Source: an uncultured Fibrobacter sp.
GTDB lineage: Bacteria; Fibrobacterota; Fibrobacteria; Fibrobacterales; Fibrobacteraceae
NCBI GenBank assembly: GCA_934700345.1
Contig: CAKUXP010000019.1
Coordinates: 1-59,997, forward strand
Length of the DNA stretch: 59,997 nucleotides
Direction of reading: 5' to 3'
Shown here: positions 17,348-25,403 of the stretch, one piece after another
How positions within the stretch are numbered: position 1 is the first letter of the stretch
Layout: every line of letters begins with the position of its first letter
The notes under the pieces: generated by a model
Told to the model about the DNA's origin: nothing
The model's database searches: none
The model's input: the letters and a program-made list of their open reading frames with translations, nothing else
Made by a program: the position numbers and the translations under genes

Positions 17348-18484
17348 ATGTCGCTCTTTAGCTCCAGACTCCAGAAGAGAAAGATAAAGTCTATTGCGTT
17401 CTATGTCGCAAGCTGGATCCTCTTCAGCCTTCTGTTTTGCTTTTTCCACTTCTACGGTTCCCCGAAAGCCGCCGACCCGATTCTCTATCTGACCGCTATC
17501 CAGTTCGCCATCCTGACCGGGCTTTCCCACGGCATCTACGATGTGATTATCTTGCGCGACGACCGCGATTCGCGACCGACCCCCGCGGCGATGCTTATCC
17601 GCCTAAGCTACTTTACGGCGACCGTTTTCATCGACATAGCGATTTGCGTACTCGTCTTCAGCTGGTACGAAGACGGCGCCTTCATCGACGAGCGTGGCCT
17701 TGAAAGTTTGTTGTTCGCTCTTCACGAACCGGCAATCCAGGCATTTGCCATCTACGGAATCCTCTCGGGATTCTTCATTACGTTCATCCGATCCGTAAAC
17801 AAGAAGTTCGGGGCGAACGTCTTCCTCAATACGCTTCTCGGAAAGACGCAGGAACCAAGGGAAGTCGGTCTCGTCTTTATGTTCGTTGATTTGCGAAATT
17901 CCACGCGGCTCGCCGAAGAAATGGGACACGTCAAATACAGCCGTTTCATGAAGGAATACTACAGGCTGCTTTCCAACTGTTGCGCGGAAAACGACGGGGA
18001 CATCTACCAGATAGCCGGGGACGGCGCCTTTCTCACATGGAAGCTTTCCGCATCTCGCAAGGAGGCAAAACCAATTCTGTGCTTCGAAGATCTCAAGCGC
18101 TGCTTTTTCCGCACCCGCAAAAGGTTCCTTTCGGAATTCGGACACTATCCGACATTCAAGGCCGCGGCGCACTGGGGAAAGGTTATCATGACCGAGGTCG
18201 GAAACTTCCGGAGCGAAATAGCCTACCACGGAGACGCCATCAATACGACTTCCCGTCTGCAGGATCTCTGCAGCCGATTGGGAGAAGAATTCCTGATTTC
18301 GAGAGAACTTCTACAGGAACTCCCGAACATCGGAAAATACAGCCCGCTCCCCAAGGGACCCTTCGAACTCAAGGGAAAGAGCAGCGAAACTTTTGTCTAT
18401 GCGCTGCACTTTAACGACGGGGAAGATTCGCCGACAGAAATTTCAAACAAAGGAGATGACGATGATTGGAAAGGTCAACGATGA
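17348..18484 (+). CDS. Membrane-bound class III adenylate/guanylate cyclase
   Basis: 378 aa. About four to five membrane helices in residues 15-145, then a cyclase homology domain. First metal-binding Asp in FMFVDLRNSTRLAEEMG (about 178-194), the second in QIAGDGAFLTW, and the later AYHGDAINTTSRLQDLC segment with the Asn/Thr and Arg typical of the catalytic site. The domain looks complete, so it probably makes a cyclic nucleotide; ATP or GTP preference is not clear. The stop lies 23 bases inside the next gene. Confidence 0.85.
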   Translation: MSLFSSRLQKRKIKSIAFYVASWILFSLLFCFFHFYGSPKAADPILYLTAIQFAILTGLSHGIYDVIILRDDRDSRPTPAAMLIRLSYFTATVFIDIAICVLVFSWYEDGAFIDERGLESLLFALHEPAIQAFAIYGILSGFFITFIRSVNKKFGANVFLNTLLGKTQEPREVGLVFMFVDLRNSTRLAEEMGHVKYSRFMKEYYRLLSNCCAENDGDIYQIAGDGAFLTWKLSASRKEAKPILCFEDLKRCFFRTRKRFLSEFGHYPTFKAAAHWGKVIMTEVGNFRSEIAYHGDAINTTSRLQDLCSRLGEEFLISRELLQELPNIGKYSPLPKGPFELKGKSSETFVYALHFNDGEDSPTEISNKGDDDDWKGQR

Positions 18485-20039
18485 TTTCTTCACCAAGGCG
18501 ATTCTCGCCAAAACGGGAAGCGCAAACGCCAAGGTCGTTATCGGACCGTCGATGGGCGTGGATTCCGCAATCCTAAAGGTTCCCGGCGGCTTCATGGCAA
18601 TAGCCGAAGACCCGATTTTTCCATCCATCCGAATGAGCCCGAAGGATTTCGCCTACGTCACTGTCCACATCGGGGCTAGCGATGTCGCCGTCATGGGCAT
18701 CAAGCCGGAATTCATGACCTACTCTCTCCTGCTCCCGCCGGACACGAAACAGGACTACATCGCAAGGCTCATCGGTGAAATCAGCGCCGAAGCGAAACGT
18801 CTAGGCATCGCTATCGTCGGCGGTCACACGGGCTACTACGGAGCGGTCACCTGTCCGACCATCGGAGGAATCTCTGTCTGGGGCTACGGCAAGAAATATG
18901 TTTCCCCGAAAGGCGCCAAGGCAGGCGACAATCTGGTGATCACCAAGGGAATCGCCATCGAAGCAGCCGCCCTTCTAGGATTTGAACTGGGCGAAGCGCT
19001 CAAGGGAAAGCTCGAAAGCAAGGACATCCGGCGCGCAGCAAAAAGGATGAAGGAAATCTCCGTCGTCAAGGATGCGGAAATCGCCGCGCGCTTCCGGGGC
19101 GTCCACGCAATGCACGATGCGACGGAGGGCGGAACCAAGCGCGGTGTCTGGGAAGTCGCCGAGGCTTCCGGGAAAGGCGTCCTGCTCGATGCGGATTCGT
19201 ACACAATCCCCAAGGACATCGAAAACATCTGCAAGATTTTCGGGCTCGATCCGTGGGAAATCATCAGCGAGGGAACTCTTGTCATCGCCGTTTCCCCAAA
19301 GGATACAGAACCTCTCCAAAAGGCGTTAGCCGCCGAAGGAATCCAGAGCGCAATCATCGGAAAATTCACCGACAGAAAGTCCGGTCGGACAATGATCCGG
19401 GGTGGAAAAGCCGAAGTTTTCCTGCCTCCGGCCAAGGATTTCTTCTGGGACGTATTCTTCAACGCGGCAAACATCCTTTCGCAGGGAAATATCAACGGTA
19501 CGCTTTCCGAAAGCGACAGGCTCTGTCGCGACCTCAAGGCCTGCGTCGAACGTTTGAAAGCGGCGAACATCTACAGGATGCTCCCGGAGATAGGGATGAA
19601 CATCGGCTACACGGAAACGGGAACGTCTAGACAGGACGTGAGCGCAGTTCCCGGGCGCATTTTCCGTGTCGAAAACGAAACCTATTCCGTATGCGATCCC
19701 AAAATGGGAATAAGCGTCTATATGGCGGACACGCTACTTTCCATCCGAAAGAAATTTCCCGAGGCGAAATGCGTCGCCGATTTTCGAAGCAATCCAAAAA
19801 TCCTTTCCGCATGCAAGAAAGCGAAATTCCGAATCGCCGAGATGCCCACGCCCAAGGACTACTGGCAACGCGAAAACGATTACGATAGGGATTTGGAAGG
19901 CGTCATCGCCAAGGCGAAAGATCTCCCGGACATCATCACCATTCCGGACCGGATCAATCTCGAAAAGCTGATTCTAGTCGTCGGGACATCCCTCGAAGAT
20001 TTCGAGCGTAAAGTCCTGAGAATCAACGACGCGCTGTAA
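18462..20039 (+). CDS. AIR synthase-like domain fused to ThiN-type thiamine-phosphate synthase
   Basis: 525 aa from the ATG at 18462 (AGGAG six bases upstream). Residues 1-330 are a PurM/HypE/ThiL-type ATP-binding fold: the N-terminal GPSMGVDSAIL strand, HIGASDVAVMGIKP, AIVGGHTGYYG and HAMHDATEGG. Residues about 350-525 match ThiN: RMLPEIGMNIGYTET, DVSAVPGRIFRV, DPKMGISVYMADTLL, AKCVADFRSNPKILSACKK and a C-terminal DFERKVLRI. ThiN makes thiamine phosphate and is usually fused to ThiD in archaea. ThiL, which phosphorylates thiamine phosphate, belongs to the same superfamily as the N-terminal domain, so a synthase-kinase is possible (inference). Convergent with thiE. Confidence 0.8.
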   Translation: MIGKVNDDFFTKAILAKTGSANAKVVIGPSMGVDSAILKVPGGFMAIAEDPIFPSIRMSPKDFAYVTVHIGASDVAVMGIKPEFMTYSLLLPPDTKQDYIARLIGEISAEAKRLGIAIVGGHTGYYGAVTCPTIGGISVWGYGKKYVSPKGAKAGDNLVITKGIAIEAAALLGFELGEALKGKLESKDIRRAAKRMKEISVVKDAEIAARFRGVHAMHDATEGGTKRGVWEVAEASGKGVLLDADSYTIPKDIENICKIFGLDPWEIISEGTLVIAVSPKDTEPLQKALAAEGIQSAIIGKFTDRKSGRTMIRGGKAEVFLPPAKDFFWDVFFNAANILSQGNINGTLSESDRLCRDLKACVERLKAANIYRMLPEIGMNIGYTETGTSRQDVSAVPGRIFRVENETYSVCDPKMGISVYMADTLLSIRKKFPEAKCVADFRSNPKILSACKKAKFRIAEMPTPKDYWQRENDYDRDLEGVIAKAKDLPDIITIPDRINLEKLILVVGTSLEDFERKVLRINDAL

Positions 20040-20065
20040 TTTTCCCCTGCGGTTTCAAGCGTTCC

Positions 20066-20103
20066 GGAAGGTTGAATGCAAAACTTTCAACCTTCCCTTT
20101 TAA
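20066..20103 (+). terminator. Terminator of the ThiN fusion gene
   Basis: Perfect 11-base stem GGAAGGTTGAA / TTCAACCTTCC with a nine-base loop, followed by CTTTT. The right arm overlaps the end of thiE coding on the other strand, so it may serve both convergent genes. Confidence 0.75.
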
Positions 20104-20740
20104 ACTTCGCATGTCCCGATTCAAAGGCCCGCCGAAGATTTTCCGTCGCGAGCTCCGGATTTTCGGCCGACATGATTTCCGAAACCACGGCAAGCCCATC
20201 GACACCGGAAGCGGCGACATCTTCGGCATTTGACAGGTGGATTCCCCCGATAGCGACCAGCGGATGATGCGAAAGAGAGACAGCCTTCCGAAGCCCCTCC
20301 GTGCCTAGCCCCTCTGCGGCATCAAGCTTTGTAGTCGTCGAAAACGCCTGGAAAGCGACATAGTCCACATCGAAATCGTTCGCTGCAAGGAGTTCCTCGT
20401 AATTGTCCGTCGAAAGCCCGATGATTTTATCCTTTCCGAGCAGGCGGCGCGCAACCGGATACGGCAAGTCGCTCTGCCCGATATGAAGCCCGTCCGCATC
20501 GACAGCGAGCGCAATATCGAGCCTGTCATTGATGATCAGCGGAACGCCCGTTCCTCGCAGAACCTCTTTCAGCTTCAGCGCAAGTTCATAAAATTCCAGG
20601 GAAGAGCAGTCCTTTTCCCGAAGCTGCACGATGCTCGCTCCGCCGTGAAGGGCGCATTCCACGACATCTTCGATCGGGCGACCGAGTGAAAGCCCGCGAT
20701 CCGTCACCAGATAGACCTTGAGATATTCCTTTGCATCCAT
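20087..20740 (-). CDS. thiE: Thiamine-phosphate synthase ThiE
   Basis: 217 aa from the ATG at 20740, with GAGG five bases upstream. TIM-barrel motifs of ThiE: YLVTDRGLSLG (10-20), GGASIVQLREKD, PLIINDRLDIALAVDADGLHIGQSDLP, GLSTDN, DYVAFQAFSTTTK and the phosphate-binding VAIGGIHLSN. It joins HMP-diphosphate and thiazole phosphate to give thiamine phosphate. The last residues overlap the shared terminator stem. A ThiN-type synthase lies convergently next to it, so the same step may be encoded twice. No TPP riboswitch is visible upstream. Confidence 0.93.
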   Translation of the reverse strand: MDAKEYLKVYLVTDRGLSLGRPIEDVVECALHGGASIVQLREKDCSSLEFYELALKLKEVLRGTGVPLIINDRLDIALAVDADGLHIGQSDLPYPVARRLLGKDKIIGLSTDNYEELLAANDFDVDYVAFQAFSTTTKLDAAEGLGTEGLRKAVSLSHHPLVAIGGIHLSNAEDVAASGVDGLAVVSEIMSAENPELATENLRRAFESGHAKFKREG

Positions 20741-20771
20741 AAAAGCCTCGCTTTTCCATTTTTTCGCCCAC

Positions 20772-20800
20772 AATATACTCACGCTTTTAACGATTTTCAA
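20772..20800 (-). promoter_or_regulatory. Promoter of thiE
   Basis: On the minus strand TTGAAA and TATATT are separated by exactly 17 bases, 32 bases before the ATG. Confidence 0.6.
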
Positions 20801-20829
20801 AAAAAACTCAAATTTCTTTTTCTTTTCCC

Positions 20830-20858
20830 TTGACAGGCTCGTTTTTTTTATCTATAAT
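20830..20858 (+). promoter_or_regulatory. Consensus promoter of tRNA-Gly
   Basis: TTGACA, 17 bases, TATAAT: a perfect sigma-70 consensus ending 12 bases before the tRNA. Confidence 0.85.
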
Positions 20859-20870
20859 TGGGCTGTCCTC

Positions 20871-20943
<73 letters not shown>

Positions 20944-20950
20944 CTATTGA

Positions 20951-20977
20951 AGCTCCACATAAGTGGAGCTTTTTTTT
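20951..20977 (+). terminator. Terminator after tRNA-Gly
   Basis: AGCTCCAC, loop ATAA, GTGGAGCT, then a run of T, eight bases past the tRNA. Confidence 0.85.
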
Positions 20978-21044
20978 AAGCCTCTTCAAAAATTCCCAAA
21001 GCATCCCAGCGTTATCCTGCCGTTCCTTTTGCTATTTTAAACCT

Positions 21045-22343
21045 ATGCTCCAAACGATTTACATTCGCCACCTAGATGATTTCATCGGCAAGGACGTCGA
21101 TCTCTCGGGCTGGGTCACACGGGTCCGAAGTTCCGGAAAAGTCTGCTTCATCCAGCTTCGGGACGGCACGGGATTTATCCAGGTTGTCGCGAGCGTAAGC
21201 GATATTCCCGAAGAAGAATTCAATCTCATCAAGCACCTTTCGCAGGAAAGCTCGGTCCGCATCCGGGGAAAGGTCGTTTCGCAACCCAAATCCCCGTCGG
21301 GAATCGAGATAATCGCCTCTCACGTAGAGCTTGTGTCCCGGACAGAAAACTACCCGATCTCCCCCAAGGAACACGGCACGGACTTCTTGATGGATCTGCG
21401 TCATCTGTGGATTAGAAGTCCGCGCGAACACGCCATCCTCACCATCCGGCATCATATCGTCCAGGCAATCCGCGAATACTTCGATTCTCGGGATTTCACG
21501 CTCATCGATGCGCCAATCTTTACACCCAACGAGTGCGAAGGTTCGAGCACGCTCTTCAGCACGCCCTATTTCAACGACACGGCCTACCTTTCGCAAAGCG
21601 GTCAGCTCTATATGGAAGCGGCCTGTGCGGCATTCGGCAGGGCGTACTGCTTCGGACCGACATTCCGCGCCGAGAACTCGAACACACGACGACATCTAAC
21701 GGAATTCTGGATGGTCGAGCCCGAAGTCGCCTACATGGATCTCGAAGGAGACATCGAACTCGCCGAAGGCCTGGTCCAGGCGATAGCCAAAAAGGTGCTC
21801 GCAGAAAACGCGCAGGAACTAAAGACTCTCGGTCGCGATACCAAGGCGCTCGAAATCACGGCGAGCGAACCGTTCGCGCGCATCAGCTATACGGATGCGG
21901 TCAAAATCATCCAGGATTCGGGAACAACATTCAAATGGGGGGACGATTTCGGCGGAGCGGACGAAACCATCGTCGGAAAGCATTTCGAAAGACCTGTCGT
22001 CGTCTATGACTATCCGGCGGAAATCAAGCCCTTCTACATGAAGCGCAATGCGGAAAACCCGAAGGTCGTCCGTAACATGGACATTCTCGCCCCGGAAGGC
22101 TTCGGGGAAATCATCGGTGGCGGCCAACGCGAAGAGGACCTCGCAACGCTAGAAGCCTCCATCCGGAAGCAAGGACTTTCGCCTGAAACCTACTCCTGGT
22201 ATCTGGACATTCGCCGTTACGGTTCCGTTCCCCACGCCGGATTCGGGCTAGGCCTTGAACGGACAGTCGCCTGGATCTGCAACCTTCCCCATGTCCGGGA
22301 AACAGGCGCTTTCCCGAGGCTTCCCCACCGTCTAAAACCCTGA
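21045..22343 (+). CDS. asnS: Asparaginyl-tRNA synthetase
   Basis: 432 aa, close to the usual AsnRS length. N-terminal OB-fold anticodon-binding domain (about 1-105), with GWVTRVRSSGKVCFIQLRDG. Class II motif 2 is FRAENSNTRRHLTEFWMVEPE, where HLTEFWM favours AsnRS over AspRS. Motif 3 is GFGLGLERTVAWI near the C-terminus, which ends in FPRLPHRLKP. It charges tRNA-Asn in the cytoplasm. The ATG at 21045 is taken because MLQTIYIRHLDD begins the conserved domain; no strong ribosome site is seen. Confidence 0.95.
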   Translation: MLQTIYIRHLDDFIGKDVDLSGWVTRVRSSGKVCFIQLRDGTGFIQVVASVSDIPEEEFNLIKHLSQESSVRIRGKVVSQPKSPSGIEIIASHVELVSRTENYPISPKEHGTDFLMDLRHLWIRSPREHAILTIRHHIVQAIREYFDSRDFTLIDAPIFTPNECEGSSTLFSTPYFNDTAYLSQSGQLYMEAACAAFGRAYCFGPTFRAENSNTRRHLTEFWMVEPEVAYMDLEGDIELAEGLVQAIAKKVLAENAQELKTLGRDTKALEITASEPFARISYTDAVKIIQDSGTTFKWGDDFGGADETIVGKHFERPVVVYDYPAEIKPFYMKRNAENPKVVRNMDILAPEGFGEIIGGGQREEDLATLEASIRKQGLSPETYSWYLDIRRYGSVPHAGFGLGLERTVAWICNLPHVRETGAFPRLPHRLKP

Positions 22344-22370
22344 TTGACTTTCAGAGTGCCATTTTATATT
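22344..22370 (+). promoter_or_regulatory. Possible promoter of the thioredoxin-like gene
   Basis: TTGACT and TATATT are 15 bases apart directly after the asnS stop. Spacing is short for sigma-70, so this is tentative. Confidence 0.35.
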
Positions 22371-22399
22371 TTACAATCCGTTCTGAATAGGAGTTTTGA

Positions 22400-22939
22400 A
22401 TGCGTTTTTCGGTAAAAGCGATTGCGCTGGTTGCACTTTTTTCCATGTTCGCCTTCGGGCAGACGGATGTTTCCAAACAGGAAGCCCCAGCCCTGTTAAA
22501 GGATTCCTCCGGGACCCCGATGAAAATTGACTTTATGCAGACCCTCGCCGGCGTAAACGATCCGGGAATGCTTTTCGCCCATTTCAGCGGCAAGCCTCTC
22601 GTCATCTACTATTTCAGCCCCAAATGCCCGCACTGCCAGGCGAGCTTTCCCGAAATGCAGACGCTCATCAAGAAATACGAACCAAAAGGACTGACTGGTG
22701 TAGGGATTTCCATCGGAGGCGGTATCAAGAAGAATGACGTGCGTCTTTTCATCGACCAGTTCAATGCGACATTTCCCATTTTCCAGGACGTGAACGCCAA
22801 GTTCGGTCCCGCCTACGGAACGGGCTATGTTCCTGTGGTCTTCATCGTGAACAAGGACGGTACGTTCTACCGTTTCGGAGACCTGTCTAAGAAGAGCTTT
22901 GAACAAATCGACTCGCTCTTGAACAAGATGTTCCCGTAA
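22400..22939 (+). CDS. Exported TlpA/ResA-like thioredoxin
   Basis: 179 aa with a signal peptide (MRFSVKAIALVALFSMFAFG, cut near residue 20). The redox motif CPHC sits in FSPKCPHCQASFPEMQ at about residues 74-89, and the cis-Pro region is GTGYVPVVFIVNKDG. Proteins of this type act in the periplasm in disulphide reduction or cytochrome c maturation; the partner is unknown. AGGAG lies nine bases before the ATG. Single gene, with its own terminator. Confidence 0.9.
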   Translation: MRFSVKAIALVALFSMFAFGQTDVSKQEAPALLKDSSGTPMKIDFMQTLAGVNDPGMLFAHFSGKPLVIYYFSPKCPHCQASFPEMQTLIKKYEPKGLTGVGISIGGGIKKNDVRLFIDQFNATFPIFQDVNAKFGPAYGTGYVPVVFIVNKDGTFYRFGDLSKKSFEQIDSLLNKMFP

Positions 22940-22955
22940 TTTTTTCTCCTTACAG

Positions 22956-22990
22956 AAATCGCGCGGCTTTCAAGCCGCGCGATTTTCGCT
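22956..22990. terminator. Bidirectional terminator between the thioredoxin gene and dapL
   Basis: Perfect 14-base inverted repeat AAATCGCGCGGCTT / AAGCCGCGCGATTT with a two-base centre. T runs on either strand let it end both convergent genes. Confidence 0.88.
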
Positions 22991-23006
22991 TTAAAACGGG
23001 CTTTCG

Positions 23007-24242
23007 TTACCAGGCAAATTTTACGTCCGAGAGCCTGCGCCGGATTTCATCCATCAGGGAAACTTCCGATTCTTCGGAATCCGCGGTAAACGTGACGCTG
23101 AAACGGACAAAATGGCCCGCATCGTCCCAAGGAACCGTCGAAATCTGCTTTTCGCGAATCAGCCACTGCGAAAAATCTTCCGCCGTAGCAAAGGATTCCC
23201 CACCTTCGATACCCTTTGGCGCTTTTGCATACAGGTAAAAACTACCCTTCGGCTTTTTCACGCGGAACCCGACATCGGAAAGAGCCTTGACCAGCAGATC
23301 GTGCCGACGGGAATACTTGGCAACAGTCCTTTCCGTAATCGAAGGCGTCGATAGGGCTTCGACACCCGCATATTGGATAGCCTTGAACTGTCCCGAATCA
23401 TTATTATCCTTGACGCAGGCAAAACCTTTCACGACCTTTTCGTTCCCCGCGACAAACCCCAGGCGCCAGCCCGTCATGTTGAAAGCTTTCGAAAGAGACT
23501 GGATTTCTACACCAACCTCCTTCGCCCCGGGAACGGAGAGAAAGCTGAGCGGTGCGTAGCCGTCAAAAGTGAGAGCAGCATACGCCGCATCGGAAATGAC
23601 GATGACGTGATTTCTCTTCGCAAACTCGATGACACGCTCAAAAAACTCGAAAGAAGCGACCGCACCAGTCGGATTGTTCGGGTAGTTGATGTAGAGAAGC
23701 TTGGCGCGCTTCGCAATATCAGCCGGAATACTGTCCAGGTTCGGCAGAAAATCGTTTTCGGGAAGAAGCGGAAGCGGATAGACTTCCCCGCCTAGAAAAC
23801 GGGTCATCGTTCCAAGGACCCCGTATCCGGGAACGGTTAGTATCGATACATCGCCAGGATTGATAAAAGCCTGCGGAATCATCGCGAGAGCGGGCTTTGA
23901 ACCGATGCTGTGACAGATTTCGTTTTGCGGATCGAGACCGTGGACGCCGAAAACGGTTTCCATGTACTTCGCCGCCGCTTCCTGGAACGGCAAGATTCCG
24001 TTGTCCGCATAGCCTCGATTTTCCCACTTTTTCGCTTCCGAATAAAGCCTTTCCACAACGGAAACATCCGCCATCCAGTCCGGTTCCCCGACCCCCATAT
24101 CGATAATCGGCGTTTCAGGATGCGCCCTTTCCGCTTCGCGCCGCGCCCGCTTGATTTTTTCGAACTTGTAGAGGACGGTCCCCTTTCCAAAGGAACTTCC
24201 ACCGATGCGTTCCGCAAACAGGTTCTGGATGTAGTCTTCCAT
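23007..24242 (-). CDS. dapL: LL-diaminopimelate aminotransferase
   Basis: 411 aa, the normal DapL length. Fold type I aminotransferase: N-terminal FEKIKRARREAERAHP, IIDMGVGEPDW (about 47-57), YADNGILPFQEAAAKYM, NYPNNPTGAV, and the PLP-binding Lys252 in SLSKAFNMTGWRLGF. GVGEPD and the Lys context are typical of DapL. It makes LL-diaminopimelate from tetrahydrodipicolinate in one step, bypassing DapD/DapC/DapE, for lysine and peptidoglycan. GGAG lies before the ATG. The 223 bp upstream carry AT-rich sequence where I can place no firm promoter. Confidence 0.9.
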   Translation of the reverse strand: MEDYIQNLFAERIGGSSFGKGTVLYKFEKIKRARREAERAHPETPIIDMGVGEPDWMADVSVVERLYSEAKKWENRGYADNGILPFQEAAAKYMETVFGVHGLDPQNEICHSIGSKPALAMIPQAFINPGDVSILTVPGYGVLGTMTRFLGGEVYPLPLLPENDFLPNLDSIPADIAKRAKLLYINYPNNPTGAVASFEFFERVIEFAKRNHVIVISDAAYAALTFDGYAPLSFLSVPGAKEVGVEIQSLSKAFNMTGWRLGFVAGNEKVVKGFACVKDNNDSGQFKAIQYAGVEALSTPSITERTVAKYSRRHDLLVKALSDVGFRVKKPKGSFYLYAKAPKGIEGGESFATAEDFSQWLIREKQISTVPWDDAGHFVRFSVTFTADSEESEVSLMDEIRRRLSDVKFAW

Positions 24243-24414
24243 AGAATTCTCCGATGTTGGTTTTCTAGGAAAATTTAAAATGTGAATCGAAATTTCATGC
24301 GGAAAACGCCAGAAGTTTTTTCGACTTCGCCCGCCGGTTCAAGCCATGGGAAAACATTTTACAACATATTTGTCAAGTTTTAAAGAAGACTTTTCCTTTT
24401 TCAAATTTTCACAC

Positions 24415-24440
24415 AAAAAAGCCCGCCGGCGAGGGCGGAC
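24415..24440 (-). terminator. Terminator of the TPR membrane protein gene
   Basis: On the minus strand GTCCGCC, short loop, GGCGGGC, then TTTTTT, about 25 bases after the stop at 24466. Confidence 0.8.
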
Positions 24441-24465
24441 TTTTCCTGAAATTCAAAAAAGAGAA

Positions 24466-25179
24466 CTAGAGTGTCGCAATCAGCTTCTTCGCGCGATCCA
24501 CATAAACCGGATTATCACCGTATTTTTTGAGCAGCTTTTCAGCGGTCGCCTTGGCCTTGTCCGGATATCCCATCTGGTTATAGACGAGCGAAAGCTTCCA
24601 GAGCGCATCGGCAACCGTTGGAACGGGATCCGCGGGTTCGACCTTTTCGTAACGGTCTTCCAGGTCGCCGGTCCGTTTGCCAAACTCGGCGATGAACTTT
24701 TCAAGGAGATTCACCGCAGCGGCATAGTCCCTCGTTTCTATTGCGACCGCAGCCTGACCGTGCATGGCGCCTCCGCGGACGAGCGGCAAGTTGCCCGCGT
24801 TGTCGAGGGCTTTTTGGTAAAGAATCGCGGCGGCATCGAATTCCCCATTCTGGAAGCGAACGTTTCCGGCAAGAAGCGCCGCCTTCGCCAGGGTTTCCCC
24901 GCTCAGCTCGTTTCCGGCCAACAGACGATCGTATTCCGCAAGCGCGCTGTCCTTCTTGCCTGTATATTCATAGGCGAGAGCCGGACCCAATAGTTCCGCC
25001 TGCTCCGCATTCGCCTGGACCTTCGCCCCGTTAAATCGCACAATCGCAATCACCGCGACGATAACCACCAGGAGAATGATGCCAATCACCATTCCGTGCT
25101 GGATAAAAAATTCCTTCATTTCCGAATTTCCGGAGGAAATTCCGCCTTTCGGCATGTTATTCGGCATGTTAGAAGCCAT
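24466..25179 (-). CDS. Membrane-anchored TPR protein
   Basis: 237 aa. A short cytoplasmic N-terminus rich in Asn/Met/Gly, one membrane helix (about 31-48), then TPR-like helical pairs through the rest (ALAYEYTGKKDSALAEYDRL, LLAGNVRFQNGEFDAAAILYQKAL, ALWKLSLVYNQMGYPDKAKATAEKLL). The layout matches YfgM/BamD-like periplasmic scaffolds, but no specific function is visible. Single gene with its own terminator; divergent from tRNA-Thr. Confidence 0.8.
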   Translation of the reverse strand: MASNMPNNMPKGGISSGNSEMKEFFIQHGMVIGIILLVVIVAVIAIVRFNGAKVQANAEQAELLGPALAYEYTGKKDSALAEYDRLLAGNELSGETLAKAALLAGNVRFQNGEFDAAAILYQKALDNAGNLPLVRGGAMHGQAAVAIETRDYAAAVNLLEKFIAEFGKRTGDLEDRYEKVEPADPVPTVADALWKLSLVYNQMGYPDKAKATAEKLLKKYGDNPVYVDRAKKLIATL

Positions 25180-25256
25180 ATTTTTGGGTCCTTGAAAAAA
25201 AATTTAGCCCTAATATAGAAATTTTTCAAAATATTTGTTACATTTGGTCCTGCGAT

Positions 25257-25329
25257 GCCACTCTAGCTCAGCTGGTAGAGCAGCTGATTCGTAATCAGCA
25301 GGTCGACAGTTCAAATCTGTTGGGTGGCT
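25257..25329 (+). tRNA. tRNA-Thr (anticodon CGT)
   Basis: 73 nt: acceptor GCCACTC / GGGTGGC (one G-T pair) with discriminator T, D arm GCTCAGCTGGTAGAGC, anticodon stem GCTGA / TCAGC with CGT at 25290-25292, and T arm around CAGTTCAAATCTG. CCA is not encoded. It reads the codon ACG. Confidence 0.96.
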
Positions 25330-25333
25330 CTTC

Positions 25334-25362
25334 AACCGGATTCTTTCGAATCCGGTTTTTTT
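25334..25362 (+). terminator. Terminator after tRNA-Thr
   Basis: AACCGGATTC, loop TTTC, GAATCCGGTT, then a T run: a perfect ten-base stem. Confidence 0.88.
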
Positions 25363-25403
25363 ATTTCAATAATCCACGCCAAGTTCCCCATAATTTTTTA
25401 AAT

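Noticed and set aside
20741..20870. TPP riboswitch before thiE
   Set aside because: Conserved CTGAGA and ACCTGA boxes are absent on the minus strand; a plain promoter and short leader are seen instead.
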